This document shows positions 1 to 6,681 of a DNA stretch of 14,439 bases, in pieces. Where the stretch lies: NCBI GenBank assembly GCA_019423445.1, contig JAHZBJ010000049.1, positions 1-14,439 of the forward strand, in the 5' to 3' direction. The translations under genes and the position numbers were made by a program. Origin of the DNA: Oscillospiraceae bacterium (GTDB lineage: Bacteria; Bacillota; Clostridia; Oscillospirales; Ruminococcaceae). Within the stretch, counting starts at the first letter, position 1, and every line of letters starts with the position of its first letter. The notes below the pieces were generated by a model. That model saw only the letters and a list, made by a program, of their open reading frames with translations. It had not been told where the DNA came from and did no database searches.

Positions 1-1
1 G

Positions 2-103
2 AAGGAAAATGACACTCCCTGGAAGCCGGACTATGAGATCCGGGAATTGGGGCAGCTCCCAAAGCTCCCCGGGGTATCCCGGGAAAGGGAGGCGGCGCTG
101 TGA
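2..103 (+). CDS. 3' end of an unrecognised upstream gene (partial)
   Basis: An open frame enters from the left edge and stops at TGA 101-103, giving about 33 residues (ending REREAAL). The stop overlaps the GTG start of the next gene in a GTGA junction (100-103), a typical translational-coupling arrangement, which supports this being a real coding end rather than chance. The visible tail is charged and proline-rich (PWKPDYEIRELGQLPKLPG) and carries no motif I recognise. In Bacillus-type genomes walJ follows the walRKHI genes, but this tail does not let me assign it to any of those. Function unknown. Confidence 0.6.
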   Translation, partial: KENDTPWKPDYEIRELGQLPKLPGVSREREAAL

Positions 104-885
104 TCCTCTTCGCCCCGCTTTTCAGCGGAAGCAGCGGAAACTGTACTTACATAGGTACCGGGGACCAGGGTGTCCTGGTGGACGCCGGGGTCAGCGCAAA
201 GAATATCTGTGGGGCGCTGGGGCAGATTGGAGTGGACCCAGGAGCGGTCCGGGGAATCCTGGTGACCCACGACCACCACGACCATATCCGGGGCCTGCGG
301 GTTCTGGCCAAGCGCCTGGGAGTGCCGGTTTGGGCCACGGCGGAGACCCTGGAGGGGATCCTGGACACCGGGAACCTGGAACCGGGGGCCTGGATGGAGG
401 AACTCTCCTCACCGGTGGAAATCGCCGGGATGGAGGTCGCCCCTTTTGACACCCCCCACGATGTAGCCCATTCGGTGGGGTTCCGCATCCAGGCCGGGGA
501 GCGGACCATCGGCTACGCCACCGACCTGGGCCGGGTGACCCCGGAGATTTGGCAGGGCCTTGCCGGGGCGGACCTGGTGTTTCTGGAATCCAACTATGAG
601 CCCCGGCTTTTGGAAATTTCCAGTTATCCCTACTATCTGCGGCGGCGCATCGCATCGGACCGGGGACACCTGGGAAACCCCGAATGCGCCGACACGGTGC
701 GGAGGCTGGCCCTTTCCGGTACCGCCCGGTTCGTCCTGGGCCACCTGAGCAGGGAGAACAATACCCCGGAACTGGCTCTGGCTGCCTCCCAGGGCGCCCT
801 CCAGGAAGAGGGGCTCCAGGAGGGAAGGGACTTTCTCCTCACGGTGGCCCGGCGCAGCGAGCCTACGCCGCCGGTACGGTTCTGA
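100..885 (+). CDS. walJ: WalJ/YycJ-type metallo-beta-lactamase-fold hydrolase
   Basis: 261 aa, starting at GTG 100 inside a GTGA overlap with the preceding stop. The metallo-beta-lactamase metal motif is intact: H57-x-H59-x-D61-H62 (within VTHDHHDH). Other likely ligands or conserved positions are H120 (DTPHD), D142 (ATDLG) and H215 (LGHLS). The N-terminal FSGSSGNCTYI and the LESNYEP and GHLGN motifs are typical of the YycJ/WalJ family, and the length matches it (about 260-265 aa). Family members are cytoplasmic, probably nuclease-like hydrolases linked genetically to the WalRK cell-wall system and to DNA metabolism; the exact substrate is unsettled. The presence of rlmH two genes downstream agrees with the walJ-rlmH neighbourhood known in Firmicutes. 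Family assignment is strong; the biological role is by analogy. Confidence 0.9.
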   Translation: MILFAPLFSGSSGNCTYIGTGDQGVLVDAGVSAKNICGALGQIGVDPGAVRGILVTHDHHDHIRGLRVLAKRLGVPVWATAETLEGILDTGNLEPGAWMEELSSPVEIAGMEVAPFDTPHDVAHSVGFRIQAGERTIGYATDLGRVTPEIWQGLAGADLVFLESNYEPRLLEISSYPYYLRRRIASDRGHLGNPECADTVRRLALSGTARFVLGHLSRENNTPELALAASQGALQEEGLQEGRDFLLTVARRSEPTPPVRF

Positions 886-913
886 AAGCGGAGGGGAAAA
901 GGAGGAGAAGAAA

Positions 914-1393
914 ATGAAGCAGCCCATTGGCCTGCGGATGGTTCCCATTATCTTCACTGTGATTGGGGCGGCTTTCTTGGGGGCTGCCCTTGTGGTCTGG
1001 CTCACCTTCCCGGAGGAGCGGGAAACCGCCATGATCCTTTCCGGGGTGTTCGGCCTTATCGGTGGGGTGTTTACCTTCCTGGGGGTGGTGTTCCTGGCGG
1101 TTCTGGGAGGCTCCGGGAAAAAGCGCCGCCGTCTGAAAGAGACAGGGGAGCGGGTCAACGCCCGGATCCTGGATTTAGAGCCGAATTTTACCATCCGGGT
1201 CAATGGCCGGTGTCCCCTGCGGCTCCTCTGCGAGTATGAGGAGGGCGGGGTGGTGTACCGCTGCCGGAGCCAGAACCTTTGGGAGTACCCCAGCCTTCGC
1301 GGGGATACAGTACCGGTGTACCGGAATCCCCGGAATTACCGGGAATACTATGTGGACGTGGAAGCGGTGCTGCGCCCCACTGTGGAGTTGTAG
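914..1393 (+). CDS. Small two-helix membrane protein (DUF3592-like)
   Basis: 159 aa from ATG 914, with a strong site GGAGGAG at 901-907 and 28 nt after walJ, so probably in the same operon. Two hydrophobic segments lie at about residues 9-31 and 39-64, followed by a basic stretch (KKRRRLK) that should be cytoplasmic. The C-terminal half is a soluble beta-rich domain with the pattern CEYEEGGVVYRC ... GDTVPVYRNPRNYREYYVD. This resembles DUF3592-type proteins, in which paired helices frame a small domain ending in a V.V.YNP-like motif. No catalytic residues are visible and the function is unknown. The family resemblance is by eye only; the gene itself is well supported by its ribosome site and codon pattern. 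Confidence 0.8.
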   Translation: MKQPIGLRMVPIIFTVIGAAFLGAALVVWLTFPEERETAMILSGVFGLIGGVFTFLGVVFLAVLGGSGKKRRRLKETGERVNARILDLEPNFTIRVNGRCPLRLLCEYEEGGVVYRCRSQNLWEYPSLRGDTVPVYRNPRNYREYYVDVEAVLRPTVEL

Positions 1394-1429
1394 GCCCGGG
1401 ATAAGACGCGACACAGGGGAGGAAACGCC

Positions 1430-1906
1430 GTGTTTCATTTGGACATTATAGCGGTGGGCCGACAGAAGGAGCCTTGGATGCGCCAGGGGATGGCGGAGTA
1501 CGCCAAGCGCCTCTCCGCCTACTGCGATTTCCGGGTGGTGGAGGTGGAAGAATACCGCCTGCCGGAGGACCCTTCCCCCGCCCAGATCCAAAAAGGGCTG
1601 GAGGAGGAGGGGCGAAGCATCCTGGAAAAGCTGGGAAAGACACCCTACGCTGCCCTCTGTATCGAGGGAAAGGAGATGTCCTCCCCAGGCCTGGCAGCGT
1701 GGTTGGAAGAGCGCCGGCAGCTGGCAGGTTCTCTGGCTTTTGTCATTGGGGGGAGTTTCGGCCTGAGCCGGGAGGTGAAGGAAAAGGCGGCGCTGCGGCT
1801 TTCCGTCTCTCCCATGACTTTCCCCCACCAGCTGTTCCGGGTGATGCTGGCGGAGCAGCTCTACCGGGCTTTTTCCATCTCCGCCGGTGGGAAATACCAC
1901 AAATAG
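1430..1906 (+). CDS. rlmH: 23S rRNA (pseudouridine1915-N3)-methyltransferase RlmH
   Basis: 158 aa. The start is GTG 1430, chosen because AGGGGAGGA (1414-1422) lies 7 nt upstream and the protein then begins MFHLDIIAVG as in the family. RlmH is a small SPOUT-class enzyme that uses S-adenosylmethionine to methylate pseudouridine 1915 in helix 69 of 23S rRNA on assembled 70S ribosomes. Visible motifs are the SAM-knot segment FVIGGSFGL (about 104-112), MTFPHQLFRVMLAEQLYRA (129-147) and the C-terminal YHK. Length matches the usual 155-160 aa. The terminus reads GGKYHK where the family commonly has PYHK, a minor difference. It stands alone after a 36-nt gap and probably belongs to the walJ transcription unit. 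Assignment is very secure. Confidence 0.96.
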   Translation: MFHLDIIAVGRQKEPWMRQGMAEYAKRLSAYCDFRVVEVEEYRLPEDPSPAQIQKGLEEEGRSILEKLGKTPYAALCIEGKEMSSPGLAAWLEERRQLAGSLAFVIGGSFGLSREVKEKAALRLSVSPMTFPHQLFRVMLAEQLYRAFSISAGGKYHK

Positions 1907-2008
1907 CCGGGAGGAGCCGCAAATCCCTCCGTTCTGGAGTCTCCGACCCTAAGGGAAAGGGGGGCAGAACCGGTCCCCGGAATGGTTTGTGTATCATATC
2001 ACGGAAGA

Positions 2009-2025
2009 GACGCCGGTCCGGCGTC
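2009..2025. promoter_or_regulatory. 17-bp perfect palindrome just before a ribosome site
   Basis: GACGCCGG-T-CCGGCGTC is perfectly symmetric around one T. As RNA it can form a 7-bp GC-rich hairpin with a 3-nt loop, ending directly before the AGGAAGG ribosome site (2026-2032) of the first M42 peptidase. There is no T-run, so it is not a terminator. It may be an operator or a translation-modulating hairpin. The rest of the 1907-2041 gap shows no convincing promoter. Confidence 0.5.
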
Positions 2026-2041
2026 AGGAAGGAAGATGCAT

Positions 2042-3067
2042 ATGGAGCTGAAAGAAATCATTGAACTGACCCGACGCCTTTGCCAGGCTCCGGGGATCTC
2101 GGGAAGGGAAGAGGATGCCGCATCTGTGGCGGAGGAACTGCTGGCTCCCCTGGGAACGGTGGAACGCACTCCCCTGGGAAGTGTCCTCTGTACCGTTTGT
2201 CCCGGGGAGCCGGGAGCCCCTCACCTGATGCTGGAAGCCCACCTGGACCAGATCGGCATGGTGGTGACATCGCTGGAGAAGGGGGGCTTTCTCCGGGTGG
2301 CCAACGTGGGGGGGCTGGACCGGCGGCTCCTTCCCGCCGCCCCGGTGACAGTTCACGCCCGGGATGGGCGGCATCCTGCTGTGGTGGCCTCCACGCCGCC
2401 CCACCTCTGTGACGGCAAGGAGAAGCCCCTGAAAATGGAGGGGGTGCTGGTGGATACCGGTCTTTCCCACCAGGCAGCCCGGGAGATATTCGCCCCCGGG
2501 GACCCCGTCACCCTGGACAGCAGCTTTGTGGAGATGGAGAACGGCCGTCTCGTTTCCGGAAGTCAGGACGACCGTGCAGGCTGCGCTGCGGTGATTGCTG
2601 CCGCCCGGATGCTCCGGGATGGGGCCTGCCCCTGCCGGGTTACCGTATGCCTGGCTTCCCAGGAGGAGACCAGCGGCTTCGGCGCCGCAACGGCGGCATT
2701 CTCCCTGGCCCCGGACATGGCCCTGGTGGTGGACGTCACCTTTGGGGACGGCTTCGGGGTGAAATCCCACGAGTGCTCCCCCCTGGGGAAAGGGGTGGAG
2801 ATCGACTATGCCCCGGCGGTGGACCGGAGGATATTTGATCAGCTTCGGGAGCTGGCCCGCCGGGAGGAGATCCCCTGGCAGGTTTTCGTCATGGGGAGCC
2901 GGACGGGGACGGATACCGACCTCATTGCTTCCTCCGGCAGAGGAGTACGGTGCGGGCTTCTGTCCATCCCTCTGAGGAACATGCACACGGCGGTGGAAAC
3001 TGTGGCCGCCCAGGACATCCTGGATACGGCCCGGCTCATGGCGGTTTTTGCCCGGGAGGTGAAGTGA
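2042..3067 (+). CDS. M42 family metallopeptidase (first of a tandem pair)
   Basis: 341 aa from ATG 2042. ATG 2036 and ATG 1982 are in frame, but the ribosome site AGGAAGG (2026-2032) is 9 nt from 2042 and only 3 nt from 2036, and the family normally begins near this point (LTRRLCQAPGISGREE). M42 enzymes are cobalt- or zinc-dependent aminopeptidases, often large self-compartmentalised cytoplasmic assemblies that trim short peptides. The metal and catalytic set is visible: H67-x-D69 (AHLDQIG), D176-D177-R (SQDDRAG), E208-E209 (SQEET), D231 (VVDVTFGD) and H315 (RNMHT). Its stop overlaps the next start by one base (TGATG). The loop after VGGLDRRLL is more divergent than in the downstream copy, suggesting different substrate preference. 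Older annotations call such proteins endoglucanase or cellulase M; peptidase is the better reading. Confidence 0.92.
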   Translation: MELKEIIELTRRLCQAPGISGREEDAASVAEELLAPLGTVERTPLGSVLCTVCPGEPGAPHLMLEAHLDQIGMVVTSLEKGGFLRVANVGGLDRRLLPAAPVTVHARDGRHPAVVASTPPHLCDGKEKPLKMEGVLVDTGLSHQAAREIFAPGDPVTLDSSFVEMENGRLVSGSQDDRAGCAAVIAAARMLRDGACPCRVTVCLASQEETSGFGAATAAFSLAPDMALVVDVTFGDGFGVKSHECSPLGKGVEIDYAPAVDRRIFDQLRELARREEIPWQVFVMGSRTGTDTDLIASSGRGVRCGLLSIPLRNMHTAVETVAAQDILDTARLMAVFAREVK

Positions 3068-4098
3068 TGAAGGTGAATCTGCATCAGATGAAGGAGCTGA
3101 CCCAGCTCCGGGGGATTTCCGGCCAGGAGGACCTGGTCCGGGAGTACCTCATTGAGAAGGTCCGGGGCTGCTGTGAGAGCTATGAGGTGGACAACATGGG
3201 GAACCTGGTGGTCCATAAGAAGGGGAAGGACCGCCCCTCCCGAAAGGTGCTGTTCTCCGCTCACATGGACGAGGTGGGCTTTGTGGTGACCCATATCGAC
3301 GAGGATGGAATGCTTCAATTCGCCACAGTGGGGGGCGTTTCCCCGTCGGTGATCCCGGGACGGCCGGTGCTGGTGGGGCCCAGGGCCCTGCCGGGGGTTA
3401 TTGGGACCCGGCCGGTGCATCTTCTCACCTCCGAGGAGCGGGAGGAGTATGCAAAGGTGGAGGATATGCGCATTGATATCGGCGCCGCCAACCGGGAAGA
3501 AGCGGTTAAACTGGCCTCTCCCGGGGATATGGTCACCTTTATTGGACCTTGGAAGGAGCTGGGAGAGGATTCCATCCTGGCCCGGGCTATTGACGACCGG
3601 GTAGGCTGCGCCCTCCTTTTGGAGATGATCCAGGGGGAGATCCCCTGGGACTGCACCTTTGCCTTTGTGGTCCAGGAGGAGACCGGCTGCGCCGGCAGTA
3701 AGGCGGTGGCCTTTGCCCAGCGGCCGGAGATCGCCGTAGCGGTGGAGGGTACCACTGCCGGGGATCTGCCCACCGCTCCCGAGGGGCGGCAGGTCTGCCG
3801 GGTGGGCCAGGGTCCCGTCATCTCCTTTATGGACCGGGGCACCATCTATCCCCGGGATCTGTATGAACGGATCACTTCTCTGGCGGAGGGCGCCGGGATC
3901 CCATGGCAGACCAAGGAGGGGGTCTTTGGCGGCAATGATGCCCGGAGCTACGCTTCCTCTGCCGCCGGGGCCAGGGTGGCGGCGGTGAGCCTGCCGGTGC
4001 GGTATCTCCATTCCGCCAACACTCTGGTCAATAAAAAGGATCTGGAGGATACCCAGGAGCTGCTGGACATCCTGGTCCGTGAGCTCCCCTGGGGATGA
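3067..4098 (+). CDS. M42 family metallopeptidase (second of a tandem pair)
   Basis: 343 aa from ATG 3067, whose A is the last base of the preceding TGA; a longer in-frame extension from 2950 only reads the upstream gene in the wrong frame. All M42 ligands are visible: H66-x-D68 (SAHMDEVGF), D176-D177-R (AIDDRVG), E204-E205 (VQEETGC), E227 (VEGTT) and H315 (RYLHSA). The protein is collinear with its neighbour, so the pair arose by an old duplication, but identity looks low outside motifs. Mixed assemblies of paralogous M42 subunits are known in other organisms, so a hetero-oligomer is possible; that is inference. Its end overlaps the GNAT gene in an ATGA junction, so the three genes are almost certainly co-translated. 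Confidence 0.93.
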   Translation: MKVNLHQMKELTQLRGISGQEDLVREYLIEKVRGCCESYEVDNMGNLVVHKKGKDRPSRKVLFSAHMDEVGFVVTHIDEDGMLQFATVGGVSPSVIPGRPVLVGPRALPGVIGTRPVHLLTSEEREEYAKVEDMRIDIGAANREEAVKLASPGDMVTFIGPWKELGEDSILARAIDDRVGCALLLEMIQGEIPWDCTFAFVVQEETGCAGSKAVAFAQRPEIAVAVEGTTAGDLPTAPEGRQVCRVGQGPVISFMDRGTIYPRDLYERITSLAEGAGIPWQTKEGVFGGNDARSYASSAAGARVAAVSLPVRYLHSANTLVNKKDLEDTQELLDILVRELPWG

Positions 4099-4835
4099 TC
4101 CGCCTGATCCCCCATGACCATCCCGCCCTGGCCCAGGTGCCGGGAGACCCCCTGTTGGCGGCGGTGGCGGAGGCAGAAGCCCTGGCGGGAGGCGGAGGCG
4201 CTCCCGGGGAGTTCTGGCTCATTCTGGGGGAGGACGGAAAGGCCGGTGGAGCAGTCTGCCGGGTAGGGGGACTGGTCCGGGCGACTCTGTGCCGGGGGGA
4301 ACTGGCCCCGGAGGCGGCTGCCTTCCTGGAGGGGCTGGGGTGGTGCTGGCTGGAGACGGACGGTTTCCTGGCCCCCCTGCTGTCCGGTGTCTCCCACCGG
4401 TATCTTCGGATGGAGTATACTGGGACTGTGCCTGCCAGTCAGCTTCTGTGTCCCCCTTCGGTGATGGAAACAGTGCGGTGCAACGTAGCCGCCGGCGCCC
4501 TGCCCCCGGAGGCCCTGGAGGAGCGGTACACCCATCTCCATCTTCTGTGCCGCCGCGGGGCGGCTCAGGTTTTTTTGGTTCCGGGGAAGGATGGTGCTCC
4601 GGCTGCGGCGTCGGCCCTTTCCCACATTGGGGCTGTCCGGGGAGTGATCGGGTATCTGGCTGCCCTGCCTCACAAAAGGGGACAAGGCTATGGCACCGCC
4701 GCTCTTCAGGCTGCGGTGAAAGTCTGCCTGGAGCTGGAACGGACCCCGGTTCTGGCCTGTCGGGAGGAATTGGAGCCCTTTTACCAGGCCCGGGGCTTTT
4801 TCAGAACGGGGGAGATTTGGGCCCTTCAAAGGTAA
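4095..4835 (+). CDS. GNAT family N-acetyltransferase
   Basis: 246 aa, starting at ATG 4095 within an ATGA overlap with the second M42 gene. The C-terminal half carries the acetyl-CoA pyrophosphate-binding motif HKRGQGYGTAAL (about 193-204, the R/Q-x-x-G-x-G/A pattern), preceded by a strand ending in IGYLAALP and followed by EELEPFYQARGFFRTGEIW (about 224-242), the usual GNAT end where a Tyr and an aromatic-rich strand close the fold. The N-terminal 110 residues are not recognisable and may be a second, degenerate GNAT-like half or a substrate domain. Coupling to two aminopeptidases suggests an amino-group acceptor on an amino acid or peptide, but no substrate can be read from the sequence. 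The family call is firm; specificity is unknown. Confidence 0.85.
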   Translation: MIRLIPHDHPALAQVPGDPLLAAVAEAEALAGGGGAPGEFWLILGEDGKAGGAVCRVGGLVRATLCRGELAPEAAAFLEGLGWCWLETDGFLAPLLSGVSHRYLRMEYTGTVPASQLLCPPSVMETVRCNVAAGALPPEALEERYTHLHLLCRRGAAQVFLVPGKDGAPAAASALSHIGAVRGVIGYLAALPHKRGQGYGTAALQAAVKVCLELERTPVLACREELEPFYQARGFFRTGEIWALQR

Positions 4836-4932
4836 ATGCCGCGCCATAGGATGGATGCTTCTGAGAACCCCGGGGACCAGGGATGTTTTTATCCCACAAC
4901 CCCCATTATCACAAAAACAAGAGGGAATTGAC

Positions 4933-6201
4933 ATGATGGATTTTTTTGACATTGATCCTCGCCTGAAAGCCCTTGCCGCCCAGGCGGAGGAACTCTGCCG
5001 GCCGGCGTTTGACCGGATCGGCCGTATCGAGGAGTATAACGGACAGAAGGTGCTGTCGGCCTTTTTCAAGGCGGGGGTGAGCGAGGCCCACTTAAAGGGT
5101 ACCACTGGCTATGGATATGACGACCGGGGGCGGGATGGCCTGGATCAGGTTTACGCTTCTATTTTTGGGGCGGAGGATGCTCTGGTGCGCCACACCTTTG
5201 TTTCCGGCACCCATGCTCTGGCCACCGCTCTTTTCGGGGTGCTGCGTCCAGGGGACACCATGGTTTCGGTGACAGGAGCTCCCTACGACACCCTGGAGGA
5301 GACCATCGGCATCCGGGGTGGGGAAAATACCGGCTCCTTGATGAATTTTGGGGTGAAGTACCGCCAAATTGAGCTTCTGCCTGACGGTTCCCCGGATTAT
5401 GAGGCCATCGCCGCTGCGGCTCCCCAGGCGAAGATGATCTATCTCCAGCGCAGCCGAGGCTACAGCCTGCGGCCCAGCCTTTCGGTGGAGGTGATTGGCC
5501 GGGTGGCCCAGACCGCCAAGGAGGCCAATCCTTCGGTGATTGTCATGGTGGACAACTGTTACGGGGAATTGGTGGAGGAGAAGGAGCCTACCCAGGTGGG
5601 GGCGGACCTTATCGCCGGCTCCCTGATCAAGAACCCTGGCGGCGGCATCGCTCCCACCGGCGGCTATATCGCCGGGAGAAAGGATTTGGTGGAGCTTTGC
5701 GGCTACCGTCTTACCTGCCCCGGCATGGGCAAGGAGGTGGGCTGCACCCTGGACGTCCTTCGGAGCATGTACCAGGGGATCTTCCTCGCCCCCACGGTGG
5801 TGGCGTCGGCGGTGAAGACTTCCGTTTTCGCTGCGGCCTTTTATCACCTCTTGGGCTTTGAAGTGACTCCCACCCATGAGGAATCCCGTACCGATATCAT
5901 CCAGTCGGTTCTTACCGGAAGCCCGGAGACCCTCTGTGCTTTCTGCCGGGGGATCCAGAAGGGCGCACCGGTGGATTCCTTCGTCACCCCCATGCCTTGG
6001 GACATGCCTGGATACGACAGTCAGGTGATTATGGCGGCGGGGGCTTTCACGATGGGAGCCTCTATCGAGCTTTCCGCAGACGCTCCCCTCCGGGAACCCT
6101 ATGCTGTCTGGCTTCAGGGAGGACTTACCTACCCCACGGGAAAGGCAGGGGTCATCCTTTCCGCTCAGGAGATGCTTTCGGAAGGACTCTTGAAGCTCTG
6201 A
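4933..6201 (+). CDS. PLP-dependent methionine gamma-lyase family protein (YnbB-like)
   Basis: 422 aa from ATG 4933. GAGGGA (4921-4925 region) is about 7 nt upstream, and the frame before it (from 4855) reads a proline-rich, unconserved stretch. This is the fold-type I PLP family annotated as methionine gamma-lyase or aluminium resistance protein (Pfam Met_gamma_lyase; B. subtilis YnbB). Visible features are TTGYGYDDRGRDGLDQVYA (57-75), cofactor-phosphate region SGTHAL (91-96), VDNCYGEL (206-213) with the PLP-contacting Asp207, and the Schiff-base lysine K233 in GSLIKNPGGG. The true substrate of this family is not well established despite the name. It follows the GNAT gene after 97 nt without a clear promoter or terminator. 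Its last codons contain the -35 box of the tRNA promoter. Confidence 0.92.
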   Translation: MMDFFDIDPRLKALAAQAEELCRPAFDRIGRIEEYNGQKVLSAFFKAGVSEAHLKGTTGYGYDDRGRDGLDQVYASIFGAEDALVRHTFVSGTHALATALFGVLRPGDTMVSVTGAPYDTLEETIGIRGGENTGSLMNFGVKYRQIELLPDGSPDYEAIAAAAPQAKMIYLQRSRGYSLRPSLSVEVIGRVAQTAKEANPSVIVMVDNCYGELVEEKEPTQVGADLIAGSLIKNPGGGIAPTGGYIAGRKDLVELCGYRLTCPGMGKEVGCTLDVLRSMYQGIFLAPTVVASAVKTSVFAAAFYHLLGFEVTPTHEESRTDIIQSVLTGSPETLCAFCRGIQKGAPVDSFVTPMPWDMPGYDSQVIMAAGAFTMGASIELSADAPLREPYAVWLQGGLTYPTGKAGVILSAQEMLSEGLLKL

Positions 6202-6218
6202 CGGGAATATGCTATAAT
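6190..6218 (+). promoter_or_regulatory. Consensus sigma-A-type promoter for tRNA-Leu
   Basis: TTGAAG (6190-6195) and TATAAT (6213-6218) are separated by exactly 17 bp. A TG one base before the -10 makes it an extended -10 as well (TGCTATAAT). The -35 lies inside the last codons of the preceding PLP gene. Expected start of transcription is near 6224-6226, about 45 nt before the mature tRNA. Confidence 0.8.
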
Positions 6219-6219
6219 G

Positions 6220-6257
6220 CCAATGTCCTGCTGGAGGTACCGCTGGCAGGACATTGG
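6220..6257. repeat. 12-bp perfect inverted repeat between promoter and tRNA
   Basis: CCAATGTCCTGC (6220-6231) and GCAGGACATTGG (6246-6257) are exact reverse complements around a 14-nt loop that holds a KpnI-type GGTACC. No T-run follows, so it is a poor terminator for the PLP gene. It begins 1 nt after the -10 box, so it covers the predicted transcription start and would fold at the extreme 5' end of the pre-tRNA. Confidence 0.75.
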
Positions 6258-6269
6258 TCCCTCTAAGCT

Positions 6270-6351
6270 GCGGAAGTGGCGGAATGGCAGACGCGCTGGT
6301 CTTAGGAGCCAGTACTTCGGTGTGTGGGTTCAAGTCCCATCTTCCGCACCA
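6270..6351 (+). tRNA. tRNA-Leu (anticodon UAG), CCA encoded
   Basis: A complete class II tRNA. The acceptor stem is GCGGAAG (6270-6276) with CTTCCGC (6341-6347), followed by discriminator A and encoded CCA (6348-6351). The D-arm region contains GGAATGGCAGAC. The anticodon stem is CTGGT/GCCAG with loop CTTAGGA, placing anticodon TAG at 6303-6305, which reads CUA and, by wobble, other CUN leucine codons. A long variable arm (TACTTCGGTGTG region) is typical of Leu tRNAs. The T-arm GTGGG-TTCAAGT-CCCAT closes correctly. It is a single gene with its own promoter and terminator. Confidence 0.96.
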
Positions 6352-6359
6352 GGCAAGGG

Positions 6360-6390
6360 CCTGGAGCCATTCGCGCTCCAGGTCTTTTCC
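6360..6390 (+). terminator. Intrinsic terminator of tRNA-Leu
   Basis: CCTGGAGC (6360-6367) pairs with GCTCCAGG (6375-6382) around a 7-nt loop, followed by TCTTTTCCTTT. The stem can extend with G-T and G-C pairs at its base. It lies 9 nt after the tRNA CCA end. Confidence 0.85.
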
Positions 6391-6443
6391 TTTACCCTAA
6401 ATTATCGCCCGCGTCCAACCCCGATCTAAGCTGACCATCTATC

Positions 6444-6500
6444 CCAAAAACACCACCTGCGGAACGGCTTATAAAGCCAATCCGCAGGTGGTGTTTTTGG
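6444..6500. terminator. Bidirectional-type terminator with 20-bp perfect stem
   Basis: Arms 6444-6463 and 6481-6500 are exact 20-bp reverse complements, with AAAAA near the outer end of the left arm and TTTTT near the outer end of the right, so a U-tract follows the GC-rich core (CACCACCTGCGGA) in either direction. The 17-nt loop contains a nested GGCTT-ATA-AAGCC hairpin. It stands between the tRNA unit and the small-ORF cluster and could insulate both. The remaining bases from 6391 to 6600 hold no gene or convincing promoter that I can see. Confidence 0.8.
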
Positions 6501-6600
6501 CAGTATACGCCTTCTGTTTTTGCTTTTGCCACGCCATTGAGGATATTCCGGAAAACAGCTTTTGAACAGTCATGCGTTTCGCACTCAGAAGGGTGTGTTC

Positions 6601-6681
6601 ATGTCAGAATCGTTGAAAGGGGAATCCTCCTTCGATAAAATGAAAAATGAGCTGGAGAGAGATGTTGGAGGTGACGTGTGA
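6601..6681 (+). CDS. 26-aa hydrophilic peptide overlapping the next gene
   Basis: ATG 6601 to TGA 6679-6681 encodes 26 residues (begins MSESLKGESSFDKMKNELER). A moderate ribosome site AGAAGGG lies about 7 nt upstream. The stop overlaps the GTG start of the receiver-like gene in a GTGA junction, and the good GGAGGTG site of that gene lies within its last codons. This is the main reason to treat it as translated, perhaps as a leader that couples translation. It is highly charged, with no signal peptide or motif. It could also be the remnant of a longer decayed gene. Coding status is uncertain. Confidence 0.4.
   Translation: MSESLKGESSFDKMKNELERDVGGDV

Noticed and set aside
1982..2041. N-terminal extension of the first M42 peptidase from ATG 1982
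   Set aside because: It would translate through the palindrome and the ribosome site, and the extra residues match no family feature.
2839..4011. Long minus-strand open frame (390 codons) opposite the M42 genes
   Set aside because: It runs antisense to two clearly motif-bearing peptidase genes, has Pro/Gly/His-rich content typical of GC-rich shadow frames, and no ribosome site or motif.
4880..4895. GGGAT-GTTTTT-ATCCC hairpin before the PLP gene
   Set aside because: Only 5 bp with no T-run after it; too weak to call a terminator or riboswitch, and the rest of 4836-4932 shows no aptamer pattern.
5092..6333. Minus-strand frame of 413 codons opposite the PLP enzyme and crossing the tRNA-Leu gene
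   Set aside because: Antisense to a convincing enzyme, covers the tRNA, and shows no conserved motif; a shadow frame.
6329..6351. tRNA-Leu 3' end as an attachment site for an integrated element
   Set aside because: No second copy of the tRNA 3' sequence and no integrase were seen in the window, so an att pair cannot be supported.
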